A stretch of DNA of 49,514 bases, from assembly GCF_000334155.1 (NCBI RefSeq), contig NZ_ANNK01000126.1, positions 1 through 49,514 of the forward strand, written 5' to 3'. A program made the translations under genes and the position numbers. Shown one piece after another: positions 17,237 to 25,503 of the stretch (positions within the stretch are counted from its first letter, which is position 1; the number at the start of each line of letters is the position of its first letter). The notes under the pieces are model-generated. The model ran no database searches. It worked only from the letters and a program-made list of their open reading frames with translations, and was not told where the DNA came from. The DNA is from Halalkalibacterium ligniniphilum (GTDB taxonomy: Bacteria; Bacillota; Bacilli; Bacillales; Bacillaceae_D).

Positions 17237-17842
17237 TCACTTAGGATAAACGATCATTTCCAAATCAACCTGATCTTGTTCTAAGTCAAACGTGATAAAG
17301 CGAAATGATACCCGTTCTTCTAGCTCAACATTAGAAATCATGACCATTACATACTCTTCTGAAGGATAAACCTCAATCCATTCTGGCAAATCAGCAAGTT
17401 CTTTCATAAACTGAAGGGCTTGCGAAATTGGCAGTTCCAATAAACCAAGAGAGAATGAATCTACCTCTAGGCGCAAATCGCCATTTTGTGTAACGGTAGG
17501 AAGAAAATTTATGCCTATTGGCACATCACGGGAAAACACTTGAAAGCTTGAGCGCAATTGCACCACTTCATCAGTCAATTCAATTGAATATTGAAAATCA
17601 TCCGAACTGAGCTCTTGCGAGAGTAACCAATTTAACCGTTGCTTATCTGTAGAAATGAGAAAGGTCGCCTCTTCAACTTCATGGGATAACGGTTGAAATT
17701 CTGTATCGTCAACAGCTGGAAAATAACGCTGTACAATGATAAAAATCAAAAAAAACATCGTAATATTTAACGCCACCAAGACAAAAAAAGCACCCTTCCA
17801 AGGAAATGATTTTTCTCTCATCCTTCCCCTCGCTTTCGACAT
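17237..17842 (-). CDS. YpmS-like membrane-anchored protein (DUF2140)
   Basis: One N-terminal membrane anchor (about residues 16-39) is followed by a soluble extracytoplasmic domain of about 160 residues ending LDLEQDQVDLEMIVYPK-like beta strands. Hydrophobic pattern, length (201 aa) and segments such as FLPTVTQNGDLRLEVDSFSLGLLELPISQAL match the YpmS/DUF2140 family, of unknown function. The first ATG (17842) has AGGAG only one base away, so ATG at 17821 (MREKSFPWKGAFF), behind GAGGGGAAGG, may be the true start. Its partner genes in B. subtilis (ypmR etc.) are absent here. Confidence 0.72.
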   Translation of the reverse strand: MSKARGRMREKSFPWKGAFFVLVALNITMFFLIFIIVQRYFPAVDDTEFQPLSHEVEEATFLISTDKQRLNWLLSQELSSDDFQYSIELTDEVVQLRSSFQVFSRDVPIGINFLPTVTQNGDLRLEVDSFSLGLLELPISQALQFMKELADLPEWIEVYPSEEYVMVMISNVELEERVSFRFITFDLEQDQVDLEMIVYPK

Positions 17843-18217
17843 TCTCCTGAAGTCATTTTCTTAAACTCAAGATGGAACTCTTTTATTGCTAACGAACCTC
17901 TAATCTGTTTATCGCTTTGGCGCTTATCTCCTTTACTATACCCATTTTTTATTTCCGGTTTCAATTAAAAACCCTTTTACGAAAGAGGTTTTATTTGTGG
18001 AGAAGGCGTTGCTCTTGTTGCTAAAGTAAATTGAACCTTCCTCACGCCATTTTTTATAAAGAATGAACATACGAAATGGTTTCTATTCCATGTAATAGAT
18101 AAGTTAATCATTTTGATGATTTTCTTGTAAACAAAAAGAAATCAATCAATCTCCTATCTTTTTATCCTATCTTTTGTTAAAGTTTATATATGAAATTGCT
18201 GTATTGGAGGCAGATGA
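17843..18217. other. Intergenic region upstream of the small membrane protein gene
   Basis: AT-rich region of about 375 bases with no supported gene. It holds the upstream region of the YpmS-like gene on the minus strand and a possible promoter for the following small gene near 18178-18191 (TTTGTT ... TATATA-like). AACCCTTTTACGAAAGAGGTTTT near 17968-17991 can form a weak hairpin. Confidence 0.35.
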
Positions 18218-18397
18218 ATGATCGTCTTCTTTGTTTTATTTGCACTTTTTATCCTTTATGTCATAAATTCAATGACAGACGCTCTATGTTCTCAGAAAGA
18301 AATCCCGGAGGAAAAACAGCCGAAAGTATTTCGAACCATTAACATATTAATCACCATTTTACTTACTTCAACCTATGTAAAAGTACTTTTTACATAA
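18218..18397 (+). CDS. Small two-helix membrane protein
   Basis: Unrecognised 59-aa protein with hydrophobic ends and an acidic/basic middle: MIVFFVLFALFILYVIN, then a polar loop with CSQKEIPEEKQPK, then INILITILLTSTYVKVLF. The ribosome site GGAGG lies seven bases before ATG 18218. An overlapping ATG four bases earlier is in another frame that closes early. It is a single gene ending in a 40-bp perfect palindrome about 90 bases later. Not detected by frame length alone, so somewhat uncertain. Confidence 0.6.
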   Translation: MIVFFVLFALFILYVINSMTDALCSQKEIPEEKQPKVFRTINILITILLTSTYVKVLFT

Positions 18398-18484
18398 AGA
18401 AGCATTCGTGTTATCGGCGCTTACCTTTTAAAAGTCGAATAGAGTTCATACTCTTTTTTCCTCGTTTCTTTTTGTACATATGAA

Positions 18485-18524
18485 CAGATAAAAAGGTGAA
18501 GGATATCCTTCACCTTTTTATCTG
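18485..18524. terminator. Bidirectional terminator, 40-bp perfect palindrome
   Basis: Each arm reads CAGATAAAAAGGTGAAGGAT or its complement, giving a fully self-complementary 40-base sequence with A/T runs on both flanks of a GGTGAAGG/CCTTCACC core. It lies between convergent small genes and would stop transcription from both sides. Confidence 0.85.
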
Positions 18525-18525
18525 T

Positions 18526-18606
18526 TTAATACACCCAAGCCGCTCCAATGATGACTAATAAAATGAACAATACGACAATAAGCGCAAATCCGCCATGGTG
18601 TCCCAT
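18526..18606 (-). CDS. YjcZ-family sporulation peptide
   Basis: A 26-codon gene encodes MGHHGGFALIVVLF followed by a hydrophobic stretch ending GAAWVY. The GGFALIVVLFILL core and the aromatic C-terminus define the YjcZ/sporulation small protein family, found in spore-former genomes and thought to be membrane associated. GGAGG lies ten bases before the ATG. Its close paralog is the next gene upstream. Function unknown; sporulation role is inferred from the family name. Confidence 0.82.
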   Translation of the reverse strand: MGHHGGFALIVVLFILLVIIGAAWVY

Positions 18607-18671
18607 GTTGATATAGCCTCCTTTATCTATGTTGCGATGTTAACAAATGCAGGAAAGAGGTTGTTGCCTTC

Positions 18672-18755
18672 TTACAACCAAGCAGCACCTACAATAACTA
18701 ATAAAATAAACAGAACAACAATTAACGCAAATCCGCCATGGTAAGGTTGCGACAC
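18672..18755 (-). CDS. YjcZ-family sporulation peptide, second copy
   Basis: A 27-codon gene reads (GTG)SQPYHGGFALIVVLF and ends VIVGAAWL. It shares the GGFALIVVLFILLVI core with the peptide at 18526-18606, differing mainly at the N-terminus and the last residues. The start is GTG, with a GAGGGGGTG ribosome site just upstream; no in-frame ATG precedes the conserved core. The pair is separated by 65 bases and is likely a tandem duplication. Confidence 0.78.
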   Translation of the reverse strand: MSQPYHGGFALIVVLFILLVIVGAAWL

Positions 18756-18866
18756 ACTGACACCCCCTCTTTGCTTTGTTACGATATCTTATGCGGTAGA
18801 GATAAAGGTGTACTAGGCATCTTACCTAATTTCAAGCTCATGACTGCTCGAACAGCTGGAAAACCT

Positions 18867-18895
18867 TTTTCATTTATTGGGATTTATGCTATAGT
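18867..18895 (+). promoter_or_regulatory. Candidate prsA promoter
   Basis: TTTTCA (18867-18872) and TATAGT (18890-18895) separated by 17 bases; a second overlapping TATAGT occurs at 18895-18900. About 67-70 bases before the prsA ATG. Confidence 0.45.
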
Positions 18896-18961
18896 ATAGT
18901 CTGTACGACTTAGCTTAAAGCAGACTGTGCTTTAGGATTTTTGTTAGGGAGTGGACATTTG

Positions 18962-19963
18962 ATGAAAAAACACACATTGTTAGCAGCAGGTATTGCTTGT
19001 ATGGCATTACTCGCCGCCTGTAACAACGACCAAGCTACAAACAATGACGAAGCCGTTGTAGAGGTTGATGGTTACGCGATTACAGAAGCCGAATTTGTCG
19101 ATACGTTAAAAGAACGCAACGGTGCTGCAGTACTACAAGAGCTCGTTCAGCTTCACCTGCTACAAGAAGCGGCTAACGAACTTGACATTACGCAAGAAGA
19201 AATTGATGAAGAGTTAAACAGGTATAAAACACAATTTGGAGTGGAGGAAGACGAAGAGCTTCTAGAATTTCTAGACACGCAATTTGGTATTACGGTTGAA
19301 AATCTTGACGAATTTATCGACCAATACGTTATCCCTCCTCTTGCCTTAGACAAACTATCTACTCAAGGTGTAGAAGTTACCGAGGAACAAAAGCAACAGT
19401 ACTTTGAAGAAAACAAAGAATCTCTAGTAGAGCTTGAGACAAGCCATATTCTTGTTGAAGATGAGGAAACCGCCCAAGAAGTTTTAGAAAAGCTTGAAGC
19501 TGGCGAAGACTTTGCTGGCCTAGCAGAGGAGTATTCAACAGACCCTGGCTCTGCAGCCAATGGTGGCAGCCTTGGTTTTAATGCTAGAGGTGTAATGGTT
19601 GAGGAATTTGACGAGGCCGCATTTAACTTGGAAATCGGTGAAATTAGTGAACCTGTTCAGTCTCAATTTGGTTATCATATTATTAAAGTAACGGATAAAA
19701 AAGACACTTATGAAGAGCTAGAATCTAAAATCCAAGAAGTACTTGAAGAACAGCAAGCTCGCACTCCAGAACAAGTAATGCAAGATTTACTTAATGAAGC
19801 AAATATTGACGTGAAGGATGAGCGTTTCAGTGATGTATTCGAACAGCCTGAGCCTCCTGTAGATCCTGCTCCAGAAGAACCTGCTGCTGATGAGACAGAA
19901 GAGCCTGCTGACGATGATGCGGAACAAGCAGAAGATGCTGAAGAAGCCACAGAAGGTCAATAA
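18962..19963 (+). CDS. prsA: Foldase lipoprotein PrsA
   Basis: Extracytoplasmic peptidyl-prolyl isomerase that folds secreted proteins and PBPs at the outer membrane face. Signal peptide ends LLAAC (lipid Cys20). The parvulin PPIC domain spans about residues 156-246 (ELETSHILVEDEE ... YSTDPGSAANGGSLGF ... FGYHIIKV). N- and C-terminal chaperone arms surround it. The start is ATG 18962, with GGGAGTGG about eight bases upstream. Unusual: the last 41 residues are Pro/Ala plus Asp/Glu without any Lys or Arg, a disordered acidic tail, in line with adaptation to alkaline conditions. Length 333 aa, above the about 290 of B. subtilis, owing to this tail. Confidence 0.95.
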   Translation: MKKHTLLAAGIACMALLAACNNDQATNNDEAVVEVDGYAITEAEFVDTLKERNGAAVLQELVQLHLLQEAANELDITQEEIDEELNRYKTQFGVEEDEELLEFLDTQFGITVENLDEFIDQYVIPPLALDKLSTQGVEVTEEQKQQYFEENKESLVELETSHILVEDEETAQEVLEKLEAGEDFAGLAEEYSTDPGSAANGGSLGFNARGVMVEEFDEAAFNLEIGEISEPVQSQFGYHIIKVTDKKDTYEELESKIQEVLEEQQARTPEQVMQDLLNEANIDVKDERFSDVFEQPEPPVDPAPEEPAADETEEPADDDAEQAEDAEEATEGQ

Positions 19964-20003
19964 GAATGAAAGAAATGGGATTACACCTTTCCCCTGTGTA
20001 ACA

Positions 20004-20038
20004 AAAAAACCAAAGATCGTTACGATCTTTGGTTTTTT
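20004..20038. terminator. Bidirectional terminator between prsA and yhaL
   Basis: AAAAAACCAAAGATCG (20004-20019) and CGATCTTTGGTTTTTT (20023-20038) form a perfect 16-bp stem around a 3-base loop, with T-runs on both strands. It overlaps the yhaL stop codon. Confidence 0.92.
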
Positions 20039-20316
20039 ATTTGCTCATGCTTGCGTTCCCGTGCCTCTTCAATTCGAGTCATATATACTTCGCCTTCTTT
20101 TTCAATCCATTTCTTTTCAATTTGCTGATCTTCTATGGTGTATTTTAAAGACAAATAGCCGCTTAATACAATCCCTGCTAATACAAAGTATACCCACCAT
20201 GGACTTGCTAGTAGCGCCGTACCTATGCCTGTTTGTGTTAGAAGAAATGCAACAAGAACCAAGCCTAAGGTAATCCAAACAATACGTCCATCTTGATTTT
20301 TTTCTTTTTCATTCAT
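20020..20316 (-). CDS. yhaL: Sporulation YhaL family protein
   Basis: The 98-aa protein has two hydrophobic segments (about residues 13-31 and 38-59, including SPWWVYFVLAGIVLSGY) and a charged tail with IEKEGEVYMTRIEEARERKHEQI. B. subtilis YhaL has the same WWVY segment and (F/W)IEKEG(Q/E)(I/V)YM signature and also lies between prsA and yhaM. This copy is longer at the N-terminus (an extra membrane segment). GGGGAGGGG lies seven bases before the ATG. Function unknown. Confidence 0.82.
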   Translation of the reverse strand: MNEKEKNQDGRIVWITLGLVLVAFLLTQTGIGTALLASPWWVYFVLAGIVLSGYLSLKYTIEDQQIEKKWIEKEGEVYMTRIEEARERKHEQIKNQRS

Positions 20317-20382
20317 CTTGTATCCCCTCCCCGTAACCTTTTATCGTTACTAAAAAATATGCTAGAGAGGGACAAGTTATGC

Positions 20383-21345
20383 CTATGAAAAATCTAAAGG
20401 ACGTTCATGGAAGCTCGGTTTATAAAAAGAACGATTTTCCATTGCCATGACTCGTTCTGAAAACTCGCCGGGCTGTACACGTTCTAGGGAACGGTCCATC
20501 ATGTTCATTTTTGCATCAATGTTATCAATCATATGAAGAACTTCAGCCTCGCGAATTAAAGGAGCTTTTGGACTCCCCCACTCTCCTTTACCATGGTGAG
20601 AAAGAACAAGATGCTGTAAGACCATTACTTCTTCTCCTTCAATACCTAGTTCTTTACTCGCTTCACCAATTTCATTAACCATGATCGAAATATGTCCTAG
20701 TAGTTTTCCTTCTACTGTATATGCCGTATCAAGAGGTCCTGATAATTCTCTCACCTTCCCCAAATCATGGAGAATGACACCAGCATAGAGGAGATCTGTA
20801 TCTAACGTAGGATAAAGTGCAGCAAGAGCTTTTGCTACATTTAACATACAAACGACATGATAAGCCAATCCAGAAACAAATTCATGGTGATTTTTTGTTG
20901 CAGCTGGTGACTCTAAAAATGCGGTCTGATGCTTTTTCAGTAAATGTCTTGTTATTCGTTGAATGTTTGCATTTTTCATTTCAAAGATATACTGTGTAAT
21001 TTGATCAAGCATATCATCTTGTGAAAGTGGAGCAGCACGTACAAAATCTGCTGTTTTCACATTATCTAATGCTGTTGTCGGTCGAATGCTAGCAATCTTT
21101 AATTGATTGCGTCCACGATATTCCGTTACACTTCCAGAAATATGTACAATCGCTGTACTGATAAACGTTGCCTCATCCTCTGGAGAACACCCCCATAACT
21201 TCGCTTCAATTTCACCTGTATGGTCACATAAAATAAGCGTTAAAAATGGTTTTCCATTACTAGCGATTGCTTTCGTCGCTGACTTTATCATAAAGTAGCT
21301 TTCTAAATTTTCCCCGACATTATAATAAATGATTCCTTTGCTCAA
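20383..21345 (-). CDS. yhaM: 3'-5' exoribonuclease YhaM
   Basis: Cytoplasmic exonuclease that acts on RNA (and DNA) from the 3' end. An N-terminal OB fold (about residues 1-100, with [23 protein letters not shown] and YRGRNQLKI) precedes an HD hydrolase domain with [22 protein letters not shown] and [11 protein letters not shown] place the start at TTG 21345 (reading [12 protein letters not shown]), because GGGGTG lies six bases upstream and B. subtilis YhaM begins MAKGIMLHEVGE. The in-frame ATGs further upstream lack ribosome sites. Length 320 aa (B. subtilis 314). Confidence 0.93.
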   Translation of the reverse strand: MSKGIIYYNVGENLESYFMIKSATKAIASNGKPFLTLILCDHTGEIEAKLWGCSPEDEATFISTAIVHISGSVTEYRGRNQLKIASIRPTTALDNVKTADFVRAAPLSQDDMLDQITQYIFEMKNANIQRITRHLLKKHQTAFLESPAATKNHHEFVSGLAYHVVCMLNVAKALAALYPTLDTDLLYAGVILHDLGKVRELSGPLDTAYTVEGKLLGHISIMVNEIGEASKELGIEGEEVMVLQHLVLSHHGKGEWGSPKAPLIREAEVLHMIDNIDAKMNMMDRSLERVQPGEFSERVMAMENRSFYKPSFHERPLDFS

Positions 21346-21613
21346 CCGATTCACCCCATTAAACAAAACTTGGCTTTTCGCCAAGTCCTTCATAGCGAAA
21401 GCCATCGTTGCAGTTTTACTTGAGCCTTCAAACTTTTAACTATGTCGATAAACTTTTAGATTAAGAAATTGATCCTTTCTTAACGTGCAAAAAAAACTAC
21501 AGTGTCTAGCCCTATTATATCACACCATTCCTATCAATGAATGCACCGTTCACATCCCTTTTACTATTTACAAAGATAAGACAGCGAGCATTTTCGCTTT
21601 TAAACGACAAGAA
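21346..21613. other. Intergenic region upstream of yhaM
   Basis: Nothing coding is supported. It contains 20 unused codons in frame with yhaM and, on the minus strand, an extended -10 promoter (TGATATAAT, with TATAAT at plus 21514-21519), about 170 bases before the TTG start. A long leader is therefore likely. Confidence 0.4.
21514..21522 (-). promoter_or_regulatory. Candidate extended -10 promoter for yhaM
   Basis: TGATATAAT on the minus strand: a perfect TATAAT preceded by TG one base upstream. No good -35 is present, as expected for an extended -10 promoter. Confidence 0.45.
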
Positions 21614-21657
21614 AAGCTTCTCATTCTCAACATGATCGTATTGAGAATGAGAAGCTT
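21614..21657 (-). terminator. Terminator of the MFS gene / cssRS operon
   Basis: AAGCTTCTCATTCTCAA (21614-21630) pairs with TTGAGAATGAGAAGCTT (21641-21657), a perfect 17-bp stem, 12 bases after the minus-strand stop codon. It is followed on the minus strand by TTCTTGTCG, a moderate T-tract. Confidence 0.85.
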
Positions 21658-21669
21658 ATAAGAGTGAGG

Positions 21670-22887
21670 TTACTCAATGAAGGAAGGTTCTTGTTCGCCT
21701 TCTCCGGGTGTTTGTTGCCGCTTTGACAGCCAGTGAATGGTTGCATACATTCCAACAAACATAACTGCTGCACCCATTGCGTACGGTAAAAAGATATTCA
21801 CCTCAAACATAAGACCAGCTAATAAAGAACCTGCAACGTTTCCCAAGCTTAAAAAAGAGTTATTGAGACCCATCACCATTCCTTGTCTATCACCAGCTAG
21901 CTTGGAAATAAGTGTATTGACAGACGGACGTAAAATTGAATTTCCTAAAAAGAAAATACAGGTGGTTAGGATTACGGTAAAAAGATCAAAGGCAAGCATC
22001 ATGATGATAAATCCCACACCACTTAAGCATAAGGAACCTAGCACAATTCGCTCATCCCCATACTTCTCAGACAAGCGACCCACAAGCCCCCCTTGAGCTA
22101 TTGCACCAATGACGCCTGTTAAAACCATAATAAAACCAACTTGACTTGGCGTATAATCGAATCTATGGAAAGCAAATAACCCAAATATCGTTTGGAAGTT
22201 TGCTAGCCCAAAGCTTAATCCAAACACAAGTAACAACAGGAAGCCAATTGGACTACGTATGGCTTGCCACATTTGTACAAACTGGTTGGTTGAATCTTCA
22301 GTAAGTGCGAGCTCTTGTCTTTTTTCGATTGGAAGAGATTCAGGCAATAAAAATAGGGAAAAGACACCTGCAATGAGGGCAGCAAACCCGGCAAACAAGA
22401 AAGGTGTCGCCAAGCTAATTTCTGCAAGCCATCCACCGATTCCCGGACCGACAACGATACCAAGTGCCATCGCTGCACCTAACATTCCCATTCCCTGTCC
22501 CCGCTTTTCTAGAGCTGTGCGATCGGAGACATAGGCCATCGCTGCTGGCATGATCGCAGAACCAAAGGTACCTGCCAGAATTCTTGATAAAAACAGCATC
22601 CACATTTCTGTCGCAAAGGCAAAAATAAACTCTGCTCCTGCAAAACCAAACATACCGATTGCAATTAAAGGCTTACGTCCTATTTTATCAGACAGTCGTC
22701 CCCATACCGGTGCAAACAGAAACTGCATAAATGAAAAGATCGCAATTAACATCCCTAGTTCTATGCTAGACGCACCAAATGCCTCAATGTAGTATGGCAA
22801 AATGGGAATAACTAAGCCGATGCCCATCATGATCACAAACATATTGATCATTAACATGAGTAGCGGTTTTTTTTTGGCACGAATCAT
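21670..22887 (-). CDS. MFS drug/metabolite exporter (12 segments)
   Basis: Proton-coupled exporter of the DHA1/TetA-NorA type. The 405-aa protein has twelve hydrophobic segments in two halves, motif A GRLSDKIGRKPLI after segment 2, and motif C-like GIVVGPGIGGWLAE in segment 5, which marks exporters. The central loop (about residues 187-210) carries acidic and polar residues. It lies 66 bases downstream of cssS with no terminator between, so it may be read with cssRS. Substrate cannot be told from the sequence. Confidence 0.82.
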   Translation of the reverse strand: MIRAKKKPLLMLMINMFVIMMGIGLVIPILPYYIEAFGASSIELGMLIAIFSFMQFLFAPVWGRLSDKIGRKPLIAIGMFGFAGAEFIFAFATEMWMLFLSRILAGTFGSAIMPAAMAYVSDRTALEKRGQGMGMLGAAMALGIVVGPGIGGWLAEISLATPFLFAGFAALIAGVFSLFLLPESLPIEKRQELALTEDSTNQFVQMWQAIRSPIGFLLLLVFGLSFGLANFQTIFGLFAFHRFDYTPSQVGFIMVLTGVIGAIAQGGLVGRLSEKYGDERIVLGSLCLSGVGFIIMMLAFDLFTVILTTCIFFLGNSILRPSVNTLISKLAGDRQGMVMGLNNSFLSLGNVAGSLLAGLMFEVNIFLPYAMGAAVMFVGMYATIHWLSKRQQTPGEGEQEPSFIE

Positions 22888-22953
22888 AAAGCAACCCTTC
22901 TTTTTCTAATTGTTCGAGATACGAAATAATTATATGCTCTTTTCCTCGTGCCG

Positions 22954-24345
22954 TCAATTTTGACTTTTTTTGTCTTTCCGTTGTTTCTTTTTCTGTCCTT
23001 GCTCTTTCGGAAATGTCACTGTAAATTTCACGCCAACATCCGTATTCTCAACCTTAGGAAACCCTTGGTGAAGCTCTGCAATTTGCTTTACAATCGCTAG
23101 CCCTAAACCAAACTTTCCTTTGTTCCCTTTATAAAATGGGTTAAAAATTTGTGGCAGATCTTGATCAGGAATGATCTCTCCATTATTTTCAACACTGATT
23201 TCAAAACGGTCGTTATACTCCTCTGCACGCATCCAAATTTTGTTTTTGGCATAGCGTAATGCGTTTTCAACTAAATTTTCGATCATCACTTCGATCTGTT
23301 CTTGATCACCAAAAAATTTTTTTTCCGCACCTTCGATGATAAATTGCACCTCTTCACGTTGAACACGGAAACGTTCTTCAATTCGAAAAGCAATTGAACC
23401 GAAGATGATCTCTGTGTGCTCGAACTTTTCTTCTTTTAAGGAATCAAGCTTCGTAAAGTAAAGCATATCAATGACTCGCCGTTCCATGCGGTTCGCCTCT
23501 TCGACAATGACATCCATTGTATTCTCTAAATTTTGTTTAGGCAAAATTCCATCTTTTACGGATTGTGCGTAGCTTTTAATCACCATAATTGGCGTTTTTA
23601 GCTCATGTGACGCATGCTGAATAAATGTTTTCTGGGCATTGTCATAGCGAACAAGATTTTGGCGCATTCGCTCAAATTGATTTGAAAGCTTTTGGAAGTC
23701 CTCGTCACCTTCCCATTTAAACGATTCTTTCCAATTCCGATCAGCGATTTGTTCAAGCCGATTTCCGAGTACAATAAGAGGCTGGCGCAAATAATGTTTT
23801 AGCCACATTGCTGGCAGTAAACTAAGGGTACTTGTTAACAATAAGATGTATAAAAGCCTTTCCCAAAGACGGTTAACCATCTGATCACGATAGGTATCCC
23901 ACATATACGAAATCGTATAGCCTTCGTCCCCGTATTTGTTAAATTTTGACACAACATAAAACAATGTTGCCCCACTATAATTTAACTCATAACGAGCACG
24001 ATCACTCGTTTGAGAAAAAGCATTTTGTGCCATTTCCTGCAAAACTTCAACAGGAGGGACATTCCCCTCAGGTGATTCAACCAATGAATTAAAAATACGG
24101 AAATGACCCACAGAGCGTTCCGCTTCACGCTGTTCAATAAAATCAAGCTCGTCTTGAGGCGGATTAAAAAATTCAATTAACGGATAGATATAACGTGTTT
24201 GCTCTTGTTCGATAATTCGATAGGTTTCCTCTGTTAGCGTCCCTTTTATCGATATGGGATAAATGATAATAATCGAGAGAGCAACTAAAACAATGAGAGT
24301 AATGAACGCAAGCCATATTCGTTGCGTTAAATTAATTTTGATCAT
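22954..24345 (-). CDS. cssS: Secretion-stress sensor kinase CssS
   Basis: Membrane histidine kinase that in B. subtilis detects misfolded secreted protein and activates htrA/htrB via CssR. Two membrane segments (about residues 8-32 and 163-183) flank an external domain of about 130 residues. A HAMP region, HisKA (FIQHASHELKTPIMVIKSYAQSVKDGILPKQNLENTMDVI; His about 247) and HATPase (LVENALRYAKNK, KGKFGLGLAIVKQI) follow. The HisKA region closely matches B. subtilis CssS by recall. 463 aa, overlapping cssR by 4 bases. The basic C-terminal tail (EQGQKKKQRKDKKSQN) is unusual. Confidence 0.88.
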   Translation of the reverse strand: MIKINLTQRIWLAFITLIVLVALSIIIIYPISIKGTLTEETYRIIEQEQTRYIYPLIEFFNPPQDELDFIEQREAERSVGHFRIFNSLVESPEGNVPPVEVLQEMAQNAFSQTSDRARYELNYSGATLFYVVSKFNKYGDEGYTISYMWDTYRDQMVNRLWERLLYILLLTSTLSLLPAMWLKHYLRQPLIVLGNRLEQIADRNWKESFKWEGDEDFQKLSNQFERMRQNLVRYDNAQKTFIQHASHELKTPIMVIKSYAQSVKDGILPKQNLENTMDVIVEEANRMERRVIDMLYFTKLDSLKEEKFEHTEIIFGSIAFRIEERFRVQREEVQFIIEGAEKKFFGDQEQIEVMIENLVENALRYAKNKIWMRAEEYNDRFEISVENNGEIIPDQDLPQIFNPFYKGNKGKFGLGLAIVKQIAELHQGFPKVENTDVGVKFTVTFPKEQGQKKKQRKDKKSQN

Positions 24346-25028
24346 GAAGAAAGAACCCTGTACCCATAACCGTATAAAGTTTCAAGATGAACGCGAGGCA
24401 TTTTCTTACGCACACGCCGTACAACATCGTCCACTGCCCGCTCTGAACCGAAATAATTTTCGCCCCACACATGCTCAATGATTCGTTCCCGCGAGAAAGC
24501 TTTTCCTACTTCTCCTGTTAACAGTAAGATTAAATCCATTTCTTTTGTTGTCAAATCTACAGGTTCCTGATTAGGACCTTCTGTGTCGATAACTGTTCGT
24601 CCAATTGGGTCAATTAAATATTTGTTCAATTCAATTTTCTTCTGTTCTTGTGTGGATGTACCGTATACTCGATTTAATAGCTTCTTGGCTCGGATCACTA
24701 GCTCTTGAGGTAAGAAGGGCTTTGCAAGATAATCATCGCTTCCCATCTCTAACCCTAATACACGGTCTAAGTCTTGGTCTCGTGCTGAGATAAAGATAAC
24801 AGGTGTATCAGCATTTTCTTTTATTCCTTTTAACAGTTGATAGCCATCTGTTCCTGGCAGCATAATATCTAAAACCCAAAGATGAGGCGTTTCCAATTCA
24901 ATCGCTTTTTGCGCTTCATCCCCATCATGAAATACCTTGACTGTCCAGCCTTCCTTTTCAAGATAAGCTTTTAATACCTCAGATAAATTTGTTTCATCTT
25001 CTACTAAATAAACGAGATAATCACTCAT
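24342..25028 (-). CDS. cssR: Secretion-stress response regulator CssR
   Basis: OmpR/PhoB-family regulator. Receiver: YLVEDETNLSEVL, phosphoacceptor Asp54 in HLWVLDIMLPGTDGYQLL, TPVIFISARD, and AKPFLPQELVIR. The winged helix has LTTKEMDLILLL and YFGSERAVDDVVRRVRKKMPRV, ending YGYGYRVLSS, almost the same as the end of B. subtilis CssR. ATG 25028 is chosen for AGGAGG nine bases upstream; the longer frame has no site. It gives 228 aa. Known targets are htrA, htrB and cssRS itself; htr genes are not in the window. Confidence 0.92.
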   Translation of the reverse strand: MSDYLVYLVEDETNLSEVLKAYLEKEGWTVKVFHDGDEAQKAIELETPHLWVLDIMLPGTDGYQLLKGIKENADTPVIFISARDQDLDRVLGLEMGSDDYLAKPFLPQELVIRAKKLLNRVYGTSTQEQKKIELNKYLIDPIGRTVIDTEGPNQEPVDLTTKEMDLILLLTGEVGKAFSRERIIEHVWGENYFGSERAVDDVVRRVRKKMPRVHLETLYGYGYRVLSS

Positions 25029-25457
25029 GTCTCGCTTCCTCCTATTCAGCATCGTTTACACGATATTTCCATTATATTCTACCATGGTGTTCCACCAATT
25101 GACTTTATTCAAACTGTTCGTCATGAAAATGATACAAATGTAATCAAATAAGTAAAAAACGACTTGTCCTGTTTAAGTCTTCTCTTGTTAAGAAACGTTA
25201 TATCCTTAATCAACATTATTTCCAGGGAAACAATTTGCCTTCTGTTGATTTTTTCTTTACGTTTCCTTCCTATTATAACAAATTCATTTACGAGACTCTA
25301 ATTAGAACAAAATAATGGTACAGCATTTATTAAAATTTTATAAGCGGTTGTCCGTTTCATTTAAATGGCACAAATTCTGCCACCTTATTCAAAAGCCATC
25401 TGGGTAAGCACTCTTTTTCACTTCTACCTCCCTTCGCCTTCTTTCCTTTAAAAAACA
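25029..25457. other. Intergenic region upstream of cssRS
   Basis: AT-rich region of about 430 bases without a supported gene. On the minus strand it holds a candidate cssR promoter: TATAAT at plus 25071-25076 with TTGGTG 16 bases upstream (25093-25098), about 43 bases before the cssR ATG. The rest shows no clear structure. Confidence 0.45.
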
Positions 25458-25493
25458 AAAAGGAGATTTGAACAAATACGTCCATTCTCCTTT
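25458..25493 (-). terminator. Terminator of the His-rich small protein gene
   Basis: AAAGGAGA (25458-25465) pairs with TCTCCTTT (25486-25493) around a 20-base loop, ten bases after the minus-strand stop, with TTGTTTTTTAAAGG after it. Short stem but good T-tract. Confidence 0.6.
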
Positions 25494-25503
25494 CGAAAAG
25501 TAC

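Noticed and set aside
19153-19950. Three Ser-rich minus-strand frames opposite prsA
   Set aside because: Artefacts of the Glu/Asp/Ala-rich prsA codons read backwards.
21346-21405. Extended N-terminus of YhaM
   Set aside because: Upstream ATGs have no ribosome sites; homology to B. subtilis YhaM begins at the TTG with a good site.
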